Shown one piece after another: positions 1 through 11,800 of a stretch of 64,000 bases of DNA; position 1 is the first letter of the stretch, and the number at the start of each line of letters is the position of its first letter. The stretch lies in contig CM040433.1 in assembly GCA_022702705.1 (NCBI GenBank), forward strand, positions 22,846,167 to 22,910,166, in the 5' to 3' direction. The notes under the pieces are model-generated. The model was given only the letters and a program-made list of their open reading frames with translations. It did no database searches and was not told where the DNA came from. The translations under genes were made by a program, and so were the position numbers. The DNA is from Papilionanthe hookeriana x Papilionanthe teres (taxonomy: Eukaryota > Streptophyta > Magnoliopsida > Asparagales > Orchidaceae).

Positions 1-1070
1 CCACATAGCAGAGTTTTGGAGCCACTTGGCAGTGCCATAGTACAACATTTCAACTCTCTTAATCGCGTGGGTGGAAAATGATTAATTATGAATGTCAGTT
101 GACATGGCACCTGCTACATTAGTTGTGCAAAGGCCCCTTGTACTGGTGCTACGACACCAATATTGCCCTCATCTAACATGTGTCAGCAAGTAGTGGTATA
201 ACCTCTATTGTGTTGGCTGGTGTGGCATTCACCTGCATCATCAGTGTCACACTGCCATTATTTGGTGATATAGAGCAAATTTAAATGAAAAAAATCCGTA
301 CATGACATGATAGAGCATGAACATTTTTGGGACAATCGACGTGCACTTGCCACATCAACACACTACAATGCTACTATATAACACAATTGTGTGGAGCAAA
401 ATGACAAATATTCATACCTGACACAATATGATGGGAATGTTCTCTCATCAGTTGATAAGGCTCTTGCCACATCATTAGGGCAGCAACACCGCGACCTGTT
501 TCCATATCATCGTGACTTGTTGCCACAACACATGACTTACTTTTTAGTTGTGCTGAGGTTTGAAATGCTTGGTTAGCCCTCCATTTTTGGCTCACCTTGT
601 GTGAAACTAAGAACTCCACCACTCCGTCCTCCCATTTCCTCATTTTGGTGAAGTTTCGATTGTTGGAGGTGGCATGCTTCATGGCAAGGAGAGTTTGCAT
701 AGGGATAGTAGAGCTTAAAATATAAGAGAAATCCCTAAAATCTCCATATATGTAAGAAATCTATTCTATCATTTTTTTTTCTTAAAGCCCCTAATGTGAT
801 TGTAAAGGTCTAAGTTAGGTTGTTATTAGAGAACCAATTGGCTAGGGGGATTTCCTTTCCTTTGCTTGAGCATCGAAGAGAATCAAGTGTAAATCCTATA
901 TGTTTTAGCCTTAGCATTGCGACACCTTCCTTACAGAGTTGAGGAACCATACCTTTTCTTTGAGGCAATGCCTCAACACTACTTCATCACACTATGGTGC
1001 AGTATGGCTTTCATGATAGTGCCATGACATTACATCCATGATACCATCCTATTCGGGTTGGCACTGTTGA
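1..1070. other. Unrecognised flanking sequence
   Basis: I recognise no gene here. The longest reading frame (minus strand, 374-700, 108 codons) has no domain I know and its composition looks random. The stretch has short loose direct repeats around words such as gccacatcaacac and tgatgtggcaagagc. It ends where the gag remnant of element J begins at about 1071. It could be host sequence or an older, unrecognisable transposon. Confidence 0.4.
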
Positions 1071-2303
1071 GATCCAAAAAAAATCTTCATAAATAACTCT
1101 TCCAACTCAACAAATATCTTGAATGCGTCTTTAAGCAGTTCAACATATTACTCAAATTATGATAGATAAACTGATGTAATGGTAGTTCATTGCTCCCTCC
1201 AGCATTACAACAACTAGTGAGGAAGTGTGCTAAGTGTTGTATACAACTTCCAGTTCCATCAAATACTTTGAAGATATGTGTTACAAATCCTTTAGGATAC
1301 TATTTGACATTAAAATCTTTTGAATAAAATCATTCTTTAGGCACTGATATAACACCTCGAGCTTGATCCATGGTGTCCTTTACTTACTATTCAACAAGAG
1401 ATTTCATGTCCTTAGCAGGAATAAAGGGAACTTGAGATTGTTTCTTGGAGACCTCCTCTTCAGCTATTTTTGTCCTTGAGTTGTCAACTATATAAACAAC
1501 CTCAGGTTTCTTCAATTCTATATATACTTGTATTGGAGTTGAAGTTCTCTTTTTGGGCAGGGGGTGTTGAAGCTAGTAACCCTTCCATCATATTTTCTAA
1601 TCTTTATATTTGTTAATTTCTTTGTCTTAAATTATCAAAAAGAAATTGAGCTATATTAGGTAGTAGACTCTTTTAAACCACAACATCTTGGTGATTTACA
1701 TGTACTGGTATCGGGATTATTTTTTTGATTTACCAGGATAGCATTTATAATCTCCTTCATTCTTTTCTTCAGTTTTTCTCTTAATTCATCTTTATATATT
1801 AATTGATTCAGAAGTTATCAGGCTGCATCTAGTGTAACACTTTTCTTAAACATAACATCTTACAAATCATCCTCACCTTGTTTTTTTCCTTTTGTTATGC
1901 TCTGGTCTCAACCATCATGATGGTGGTAATTTCTTTTGAAGTTTCTAAAATCTTATCTTCTTCCTCGATCTATTTAATTTTAACTTCAAATTTACTTAGG
2001 ACTTCATCAATAGTTCAACCCCTGACATTCTTCAGATCAACTGGGATGTACTTAGGCTCTGTATCAATATACATCTCATTAACTTTTTTCATAATAAGGT
2101 TAAGTTCATGTTTTTCTATCTCTTAAGTTTTTGGAAGCTTCCTTTGAATAAGTGAAGTGTGTTGAGAGAGGATTTCCAATCTAACATCATATGTAGGAGG
2201 AGGTGACACTTTAAAATTTTGAACGTAACCTTATTAATAACGAGGACATATTATTTTCACCCTAAATACTTATAGTTTTATGGAGAGACATTAGCATAAA
2301 TGG
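1071..2303 (-). pseudogene. Tat-like gag fragment (element J)
   Basis: This is a decayed gag of a Ty3/gypsy Tat-like element, the structural polyprotein that packages the element RNA. Reading down the minus strand I can align it to the better gag at 34401-37071: an MVETRA block near 1920, a VIYIVD block near 1490, AKDMKSLVE near 1400 (DIKSLVE in the better copy), then a capsid block with FDGTG and CCNAGGSNE near 1210-1270, and a segment ending LFMKIFFGSQ near 1071, where similarity stops abruptly. It is full of stops and frameshifts. Its upstream part continues on the far side of element H, at 51803-52131, so H inserted into this gag. Confidence 0.7.
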
Positions 2304-2308
2304 AGCTT

Positions 2309-4172
2309 TGATATCCGATTACAATATATAAGAGTTTAATCCTTTAGTTTTCTTGTTTAAATTTCTTCCTTTACAACGGTGCCAAAAACTTGACTCCAAA
2401 GCAAAGTAAGATTTTAATTATGTTTTTAAATATTAGGGATTTTACACAACTATACATATCGTTATCAAGTAATATAGAGCTTTCTGATTAAGCCCCGAAT
2501 ATCTATCCCATGAAGATCGCGGTAAATCACAACGGCTTTCAAGAGAAGTTCTAGTCTACAATAACACGCCCTAACTTGGAAGGTCGATAAAGGTTTGGTT
2601 TTAATTAAATCCTAAAATTATTAATACAATACTACTTCTAAACTAAAGTACTTAGTAAAAATCAGAAAGTGAAGTTTATATATTTTAAATGTACTCTTCC
2701 TCATGCAATGAAATTAGTGACATGCGTAAAAGTAAACAAGTAGTGAGAGAGATTGTGACAAATATGAGCAGTTATATTCTTTACCCTTACTTGGATCTAT
2801 AAAGAACATAGGTTAATCTAATGCTTTGAAATCTTGAAGATGGGTTAGGTAGGGAAGATACTAGCTTTCACTCTAGAGTTCTCTCTTCTCCCTCTACCTA
2901 GGGACTAACATCTCATATTAAAACATAAACAATCAAACCAAATTGGGAGCTTTAACCTGTCACTCTAAAGTCCTCTAATTTTACACCCATTAAAGCATAT
3001 CTCCCGTTTTATTTGCACTCAATTATATGGACTATATTCCCACCTATATAATCTCATGTGATTCTTACTAATAGTTGACTGAGACAATACCGCATTGGTT
3101 CTTACATGTTCTTACAACAGATTTTAACATGCAAGTTGATCAAGTTTACATGTAAATGAAGAACAAAGTAAACTCATCACAATATATTCTCACTCTACTC
3201 AATTATATATCCTACACATGCATACTAATTCATTGTAAGAGAGAAGAGTAAAGAAAACTACTCACTACACATGGAGAAACAACAAGAACTTTTCATTGAA
3301 CAAGACTTTGAAACCACACAAACAAAGTACTAGATTTAAATCAAAATACAATGAAAAATACTTATCTTTGATGTAAAACAAAATCTCCTTGTATAGCAAA
3401 AACAATCTCCTTACATTCCTCTCCAAGAACAAAGTGAAAAGAAAAGAAAAAATCTCTCACACTCTCTCTTTCTCTCTCACCTTGTCGCCCCACTTGGGGC
3501 TCATGCCCAAGTGATCTTCTTCTTCTCCAAGCCTTATTCTCCTCTTCTAACAGTCCCCCTTCCTTCTCTAAATCTTCTTCTTCAAGATTTTCCAAGCCCT
3601 AATTATAATTTCCCAAGAGATGCTTAAGTGTCTCTTCACAAAGAGTCCACATTCAATGAATCTTCTAAAGGGTGCCTTAAGTGCCTCTTCACTCCAAGTG
3701 ACACATATCTTCAATAAGAACTCCTTCTAACTGCCCCAAATACTTCTAGAAAGTCCATTTTATCATTTCCAATGAATTCCCCAAGAGACACACTTCGCAA
3801 CACTTCAAAAATCGTCCAAATCTGACATTTCTTCTAGAAGTTATGGCAAAAACTGTCACTGGCGGCTATGCAACGATTTCTGGCTGTTACACACCACTGC
3901 CTGGCAGTTATGCGCTAACTGGTGGTGATTAGGCTCCAGGCACAGGTACATAAGTGTCCGGTTCGACTCGTTTTGCTTCGATATGCTTCAGTTCGACCCG
4001 TTTTACTCCGGTATGCTCCATTTTAGTCTATTTTTTATTTTTTTTTGCTCCAATCACTCCAAATTCTTTAATTTGATGTACCTACAACCAAAAATAGAAG
4101 AGAACATACTTTTAAAGTGCAATATCTCCTTAAAAATTTAGCCTAAAAAGTAGTACATTTTTAGGTGGATCA
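2309..4172 (-). repeat. 3' LTR of element H
   Basis: It aligns along its length with the right LTR (48215-51797 without the nested solo LTR): for example 2696-2760 matches 50325-50390, and the CT-rich run near 3465 matches that near 51090. The outer end at 4172 reads TGATCC on the minus strand and abuts a purine tract. The inner end, taken as tgatatcc at 2309, gives TG...CA ends and the near-matching target duplication. A degenerate tRNA-Asp-like word, caacggtgcca, lies inside at 2374-2384. Confidence 0.75.
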
Positions 4173-4187
4173 AAATCCCCCAAACTT
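4173..4187 (-). promoter_or_regulatory. Polypurine tract of element H
   Basis: On the minus strand this reads aagtttgggggattt and directly abuts the TG of the 3' LTR at 4172. Purine tracts in this position prime second-strand DNA synthesis in LTR retrotransposons. It fixes the orientation of H. Confidence 0.75.
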
Positions 4188-6000
4188 AAACATTACTTAT
4201 CCTCAAGTAATACTACACTTTTAAAATAATATATGTAGATTAGAGTTAATGGGTCATCCTTTAGAATTGCTAAAATTTTGTTCTAAAAATGTGATAGTTC
4301 AACTTAGAAGAACTTCTAGTGAATTAGACTAGCCTAGGGTCTAAAATATTTATCATCAAACTTGGGAATTTGTTTTCCTATCTAATTTAGAAAAAATATG
4401 CAGATTTTTCAAACTTTGGATCCTATGAACTTTTCTTTCTATACTTAAGAAATCTCTTAAAAATAATTTAACTAATATAAGTTTAAAAAGTAAACTTAGG
4501 ATTGTTCTAAGTTTCTTACTCTAGAAAGACTCAAGTGAAACCAATTTTTGATTAGAACCTCCCCTCAAGCTTCTCCTCACAATTTTTTTATTTTTTTTTT
4601 CTTTTTCAGGATCTTTTTTATCAATTTTTTTCCTTTTCTACTCTTTTTTTTAATATGTGAGGATTACTATATCTGGAGAAGTCCTTAAATAATTTTGAAT
4701 TCCACTATCCTCTTCTAAAGTTAAAACTTATTACTTTCCTTTACTTGAAGAGATATATAATTTTTTTAAATACATTTCAAAAGAGCCTTAAATGTTTGAA
4801 AAAAAAAATTCTAAGAATCCTTAATTTGCCAAAAATACATTTCTTCCTATTAAAGATAGTTATTCATTTTCCCATGTTCTTCACTAAATATCCTTAACTC
4901 TAGGTTCACCCTTTTCACTAAAAATATCAACTAAGTTTTTCTACTCCATTTATATACTTAAAATTCTAACATTCTTAAGATGACTCCACATAACAAAAAT
5001 CATTAGAAATAAATACAAATTTATTTGTAGTAGTTTTGAAAACATGTAAGGATTAAATTTGAAACTTTTTTCTTTCCCCCCTAAACTTAAGCTCAAACAT
5101 GTGTAGCAATGAAGTACAAAAATATGTGGCAGGGAAAGATCACTTTACAATTTACTACACATCCTACAAAAATATCAACAAATAGCACTTGGTAGAATAT
5201 TTCAGTAGAAAGTAAATCTAGCCTAAACTTGCTTGACATAACACTATAAAGGAATTTTAAATTGTAGAATAGGTACAAACAGAAGATTAAACAGGAACAC
5301 ATTTTAAACTTTATAAAGAAATTGTTGTATGATAACAAGTTTAAAATATTAAGATAAGTTTTGTTGTGTCCAATGACTCATTCAACTTAACTCTCGAACA
5401 TAGACACAAAAACTCCAATACATAGACTCACAGATTTCATAAACAAACAACAACTGAGGTTAATTTAATCTCCCTTCTACTCACATTTTCCCTCCTTACT
5501 TTCAATTTCTAACGGAAGAAACTACACTAATAATGTGGGTGTATTATAAAATTTTTTATAGTGATCACCCTTGGACCAAAATTCCCCTATTATAAAAACT
5601 CATGTGTTTCCAATTTTAGGTTTACTCTAAGTCTAAGGTATACACAATCTGGTAAATAAAAGTAGTTCAATTCATCCAGATGTTGTTCACTAAGTTCATG
5701 CCTTACTCAGAAAAGACAAAGTCAGATAAAGGAAGTAATAGAGTATGGAGTGGTTCCAGTCCAAACTCTACATGCTTCAAGGTAATGCTCAGCTCCAGTT
5801 GAGAACTAAGTCGTAATAGACTTGTCAACTTGCTACTACCAGAAGTCATATACAAATTTAGTCAAGACTAAGGAATAACCTCACAACATTAACCCAAACC
5901 ACTCTTACACATCAAACAAGGATCAAAGTCCAACATCTCACTATTATCCAATCTAACATAACAACGATCACACTAAACATATAACAAAGATAACCATAGG
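4188..6000 (-). other. 3'UTR of element H, no coding sequence seen
   Basis: AT-rich sequence between the polypurine tract and the end of the coding region. The longest frame (minus, 5093-5338) is a hydrophobic, low-complexity 81 codons without a recognisable domain. I see no envelope-like gene, although some Athila elements carry one here. Confidence 0.5.
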
Positions 6001-6062
6001 TTGACTCCCACGAAGCGCTTGGTATAACATCGACGCCCCGATGTATCCAATGTTTACTCTGG
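6001..6062 (-). other. Athila post-integrase signature next to the pol deletion
   Basis: On the minus strand this contains ccaagcgcttcgtgggagtc. It resembles the conserved aagcgctt...gggaggcaaccc sequence that I recall just downstream of integrase in Athila-type elements. Here it follows within about 60 bases of the region after protease, so RT, RNase H and integrase have been lost from between them. Confidence 0.5.
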
Positions 6063-6112
6063 TTGCCCCAACATCAGATCTCAGTCATTTTGTCTGTATA
6101 CAATGCAATATG

Positions 6113-7480
6113 TCATTCAGTGATTTTGAATAACTCTTTCTTAGGAGATATTTTACTGATTTCATCATTCAATTCAGGTTCTTCATGTGATTGTGTCGAA
6201 TCTGAAGATATTAAGACTAGTGGTATAGATGAATTCCTGAAATAGATAGGCTTTAAAATTGTATGGAGTACATTCATCTTAAGTTCATGAGATTTTTCAA
6301 CTGATGGAATTAAAAGCTTACTATTTTCAGTAACATCCATCATTTTACATCTCTCCTGAACATACATACAGTTTTCTTTAAATAATATTTTCAAATCATC
6401 ATGAAGTTCATTTCAATCTCATCAGTTAACTTACTCTCAAAAATCTCTTGGAAATGGTCTTTACTTAGATAATTAATTCCATCCATCCAAAAACAATCAT
6501 CATCTCTTCTCTCGATTGGATATTTCATAGTCTTTAACACATCAAAAGTAACTTCCTGTCATTAATATTCATAGTCAACTCTTTTTTTTTTCACATATAT
6601 CATAACTTGTCCATTAACAAGGAAATGTATCCCCAAAATAATTGGATTATCTTTATTGTCTTCCATATCTAATACAAGAAAGTACAAAGGAAAGATAAAT
6701 TTATCCACTTTAACAAGCACATCTTCTATAATCCCTTTTGGATAAATGATAAATCGATCAACTAACTAAAGGGTTACAGTAGTGGGAGAAATATCAGCTA
6801 AACCTAACCTTTTAAATATAGATAGAGACATCGCATTAATGCTCACTCCTAAATCACATAAAGCTTTTCCACATAGTTTTTCTCCAATTGCATAAGGAAT
6901 TGTAAAGCTACAAGGATCTTTAAGTCTTTGAGGAAGCTTTTCATGAAATATAGCGCTGCACTCCTCACGTAGTGCAATTGTCTCGTAATCCCCAAGTTTC
7001 CTTTTCTTGATTAATATCTCCTTCATAAACTTTACATGACTTGGCATCTGTTCCAAAGCTTCAGCGAATGCAATAATTATCGTTAACTTCTTAACTACTT
7101 TCAGGAATTTTGAAAATTATTTATCCAACTCATGCTGTCTAAGTCTTTGAGTAAATGGAGGTGGTGGTCTTTCTAAATTAATTTTAGTTTGAGATATTAA
7201 TTTTTCCATATCCTTAGAATCATGCCCTTTAGGTCTTTTAGTTTCTTTTGTTTCTCTCAGAACCTCTTTCTCTTTTCTAACCACATCCTCTATCTCTCTT
7301 CCACTTCTTAATCAGACAGCTTCTACTTGTTCATTAGTGTTCTCTTTAGGATTGAACTCAATGTTTCTAGGAAGCGTACCTTAGGGTCTATTGCTAAGTG
7401 AGTTAGCAATTTATCCCAGTTGATTATCTATGTTTATAATTGCAGCATTTTGACTTTACAACTAGTTTCTTATTTGCAAT
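6113..7480 (-). pseudogene. Athila protease and downstream linker (element H)
   Basis: This is the aspartic protease region that matures gag-pol in Athila elements. The best stretch is 7056-6766, which includes MPSHVKFMKEIL, a conserved CSAIF block, SFTIPYAIGEK, and the active-site region ALCDLGVSINAMSLSIF, where DLG replaces the usual D-[TS]-G and is normal for Athila. The frame continues after a break near 6766 with a FLVLDMEDNKDNPIILG block (about 6690-6640), the flap-side end of protease. Upstream, 7480-7060 is the proline-rich gag/protease linker (RPPPPFTQRL). Several stops are present. The 6394-6113 frame is an acidic linker of unknown role. RT should follow but does not. Confidence 0.75.
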
Positions 7481-7611
7481 ACCACTTCTTCTATAGAAAT
7501 CTTCTTATCCTCAAATTGTTGACCATTAATAGAGTCCAGTGTATATGAAGGTCTATAGTTTGTGTTCCCCTGATTATTCCAACTTCCATTAGGATTTGCA
7601 TAATTATTGTC

Positions 7612-8576
7612 CTATTGTTGGTTTCCACCCTCAGTAGTATGATTCCAGTTAAAATTAGGATGGTTCTTCCAACCTGGGTTGTAAAAGTTAGAATACTGTT
7701 TGTTTATGATATTTAAAGTCTCATATGATAAGTTAGAATCAATCATATACCCTAACAAACTTTCCTCAGTTACTGGAGTAAATTGAGGCTGGTTCATTCC
7801 AAATTGGTTAAACTTCCTTGATATTGCAGCAACCTGAGATGCAAGAATTGAAATCGCATCTATATCATGAACACTGGCTACCTTTTTAGGATTTCCCTTT
7901 GCAGAGGGCCATTCAAATTCGTTTATAGCCATTCTTTCAATTAAAGCATAAGCTTCATCAAATGGTTTTGACATTAACGATCCCCTAGAGACAACTTCAA
8001 TTATAGACCTAAGGGATCCCACTAACCCATTATAAAAAGTTTGAATGATTAATCAATTAGGTAGAGTGTGGTGTTGACACTTTCTTAGGAGTTCCTTAAA
8101 CTTTCCCAGGCTTCGTATATTGATTCCCCTTCATACTGACAAAATGAGATAATATCATTTTTAAGTTTAGTAGTACTTGAAAGTGGAAAATACTTAGCTA
8201 GAAATTTTTTAGTTAACTCCTCCCAATTTTTAATAGAGCCAGGTGCTAATGAGTATAACCACATTTTAGCCTTATCCCTAAGTGAGAAAGGAAAAAACTT
8301 TAATCTAACAACATCGTCTGACATGCCGTTATAAAGAAATTTAACACAAAGTTGTAGAAAACAAGATAAGTGTAAATAGGGATCCTTCAAAGGAGTTTTG
8401 CTAAACTGGTTATTCTGCACCAGTTGGATCATCTCTGGATTTAGTCTAAACGAGTCAGCTTCTACGACACGGATTAGTATACTTAAGTGAATTTCACCTA
8501 TCGTAGAATTTACATAATCCCTCAATGATTTATGATGATTTTCTAAGTTATTATTTTGAATGTTTTCCATTTCCAT
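7612..8576 (-). pseudogene. Athila gag (element H)
   Basis: Capsid protein of an Athila-type Ty3/gypsy element, which forms the virus-like particle. It occupies two frames. The first, 8576-8085, starts with MEMENIQ and has the family blocks LHLSCFLQLC, RLKFFPFSLRDKAKMWL and SIYEAWESL. The second, 8022-7612, has SRGSLMSKPFDEAYALIE, typical of the gag C-terminal half, and a tail rich in N, Q and W with no clear zinc knuckle. About 60 bases with stops separate the two frames, so a frameshift breaks the gene. The start at 8576 is chosen because it is the first ATG before the conserved blocks. Recognition by family resemblance is strong. Confidence 0.85.
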
Positions 8577-8828
8577 TTCTAGTTTTTGAAGTCTTTTTTG
8601 TTTTTAATTTTTTTTTCTTTTTTTCTAACTCAGGATCATAAGGCAGAAGTCCTGCAGATCCTTTAGTTCGCAAACATAACACAACATACAAACATTAACA
8701 ATTAAATAAAAAATATTTTGAACACAAGAAAACATTTTCACAAATATATTGTTTTTTACACAAATAGTTTCTTCATGACACTTTTTCATATAATAAACAC
8801 TTTTCACACAAAACAGTTTTTACGAAAT
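8577..8828 (-). other. Leader of element H, left part
   Basis: AT-rich untranslated leader upstream of H gag, with poly-T and cacaaa-rich stretches. It is cut at 8829 by the insertion of element E and resumes at 48144. Confidence 0.6.
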
Positions 8829-11800
8829 TTTCGGCATATTTATAGGTTGAGTGTTGTGTTATTTTTTTTTAAAAAGGGGTCGCCTACAGAAGTTGTCGGT
8901 GAATTTTCAGATTTTAAATTTAATTTAAATATATATAATTTGGAAAGTAGCATTTTATTTTGAAAATAATTTTAAGTTTGAAAATCTTAAGATATGAAAT
9001 TAAACCGATCTCACATCTCAAATAGTTTATATAAACGAGCATCGCATCACAAGCCATGTATCCATCCCGAGGAATAGATACACTGCTTGCTGACAGAGCT
9101 CGATTAAATAAACTAGAAGATTTGTGACATATGTTTGGTCTGCGAACTAATTTTATAAGCCGACAAGTTCCCCTGCTTAATATAAAGGAACTAAGCAGGG
9201 TTTCTATTACCTGGGTTCTTAAAGTTCCCTATAAGGGCAAGCCCATATAGTTAATTACATCTCAAATGACAGGAATCATTTAAGAAAACTCTCGATAATG
9301 ATCAGTGGTTTTGCTCTCAAGAACTTCAAAGTTTAAAGTTTTCAAACAATTGGATTTTGGAAATTTTAATAGGGAATAGATCAAATTTGGAACAGTTTAT
9401 TTTGGGAATCCAATAGAAGAAAGGTAGGAGAGGTCGAGGATCCAAGAGAAATCTGGGGAACTTCCCAAACTATCCTATGGTTTGACTTCAATTTAGAGAG
9501 AATTATTTAATATTTCAATCCTGCCAATTTTAATTGATGAGGACTTCTATTTGTATGACACAATCACACAAATAGCCTTGAAGATGTGAGGGTTTATGTC
9601 GTACCAAACAACTACCTCGGATTCCTAAAACCGGTTAGGACCTAATTTGCGTAACAAGATTATGCAAATGCCTAACGAAAATTTGAGGATTTATGTTGCA
9701 CTAAGAAAACTACCTCGAAATTCTATGGCTTGGTTATTTAATTCTAAGAAAGGTTTAGCTGATGTAGACCCAAGTTTTGCTGTTGAAGGTGGTCGTGCTG
9801 CCCACTGTGCTCCAAGCTCATTGTTATTGTAGAGGTTGGTTTTAGAAGGTGACAATTAGGAGATGAGATAAGTATTTTGGTTTAGAAAAGTTGAAGATCG
9901 AGATGGCTTAGTATTTTAATTAAAACAAATCTTAAAGTTGATTAAGCAGAACTAATTAAGATCCCACGGTTCCGTCATTCTGACACCGCTATTTTCATGG
10001 GATTCACTTAGTCCAAATGAATTTGCTAAACTCAACTGAATGAGTTCCACACTTTCATTTAGACCGAGGAAAATCTCGTTAGCAACACGTGGCTTACATC
10101 ATCCTAGGGATTCCCGATCATCCAACGAGACATTTTAATTTAGTTGTACTTGTAGTTTTGTTGTTCTGTTTGTGATCAAATTTTGAGTTGTTTTATCTTT
10201 TGAATGTTGTGGCGGTGAATTTTATCTTGTGTTGATTCTTAATTTAGTTTTGGGTTTCAGTTTTGTGGCTATCCTAAAAGTTTCAGTTTTCATGCAGGGT
10301 GACATTGTTGTTTATCATGCAAGTTTTGCAAGAAAGAAAGTACAGCGCAGGTAAATAAATTGTAATAAAATAAAAGCGTATCTGGCGGGTCTTCTCGTCA
10401 TTCCAGGCTGCACTTAAAACACATGTCAGGGCATTTAAACCTAGGTAAAGCTAAGGGAAGGTTCTAGTTGTCTACAAAAATCCTAATCCTATTGCTAGTC
10501 AATTCTTATGACGTCTAGGTTCTTGTGTTTTGTTAAAGATGATTTTCTTCACCAAAAAACAATTAAATTCAATTGTTCTTCTAAAACATCCCATCATATT
10601 GAGAAAGTGCTTAGGACGAGTCCTGAATATCTTTTCAATACTTCTGGGATTATTTCGAGTCCAAATGAATTTCATTGAGAGGTGAATTGATCATCCAAGA
10701 ATTTAGTTAAATTTTGTTTCTTGCTCAGTGAACTTGGACATTTGATTATCCGATGAGTGAGGTGACATTTGATACTTTATTTAAAGGTTATGAAGGTGGA
10801 AGCCTTCAGGGGCAAATTAGTTTGTTAAAGGATTTAACCATTAAAATTGAATCGTTGTTTCAAGACAGTTTAGTTTAGTTATGAAGTTTCAAATTGATTT
10901 TTAAAAGTTTTAGATTACTTAGGTTAAAGAAGTTATTCGAATTATTTGAAATATTTTTATTGATTTGAATTTTCTTTAACCTAATTATAACGTTTTAGAT
11001 TGATTTTTAATTTAATTTGATTATCATATTGTAAATTTTTTGAGATTATTTTTAACACCTCAAGTTTGTTTTAGGTTAAATTTTAAGTGATTTCAAATTA
11101 GCTTTAATATTTTAGGTTCATTTTAGCTTGATGATTAAATCATTCAATGTTTTAAACTTTAATTTAATTAATGATTGTTCTCTTTTAATCATTAATTTCA
11201 ATCATCATTTTTTTAGGATTAATCAAGAGTTGAATATTATTAATCCATTTAGGGACTTTAAATTAAAGAATTGATATCTTCTTAGGTCATATCCCTAATT
11301 TTAATAATCCAAAATTTTTAATTATTATTTCAAAATTTAAATGGTTTAATTAATTAAAGTTTCATTTTTTATGTTGTAGGTGTTTAAATGAGTTTCTACC
11401 TCTTAATTCCCTAAGTTTCAATCATCCAAGAGAAAATTTAGGATCAAATGTTCATCCCTTCCTTTTGATTAGGCCTAAAATATTAATAACTCACTAAATT
11501 AAGCTCAAATGAACTTGAAATTTTTCTGACACTTTACTCATATGTCAATTAAGACATTAGATGAAAAAATGTGATTTTTTTGTTTTTTAATTTAATTTAT
11601 ATAATTTTTTAATGAAAAATAAGGATTTCTCAAAGAAAATTCAACAACATGACCAAGGTAAAGTTTCTATCCTAAGGAAAATTATAAAATGTTCCTACTG
11701 ACTAGATGACCACTTTGACCAATTTTGGTGATTTTTTGAATTTTACTTTATTTATTATAATTATTTCAAAATTTGGGGTATTAATTAATTATAAAATAAA

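Noticed and set aside
5093..5338. Envelope-like gene of an Athila element
   Set aside because: Only 81 codons of AT-driven hydrophobic sequence, with no family motifs and no matching frame nearby.
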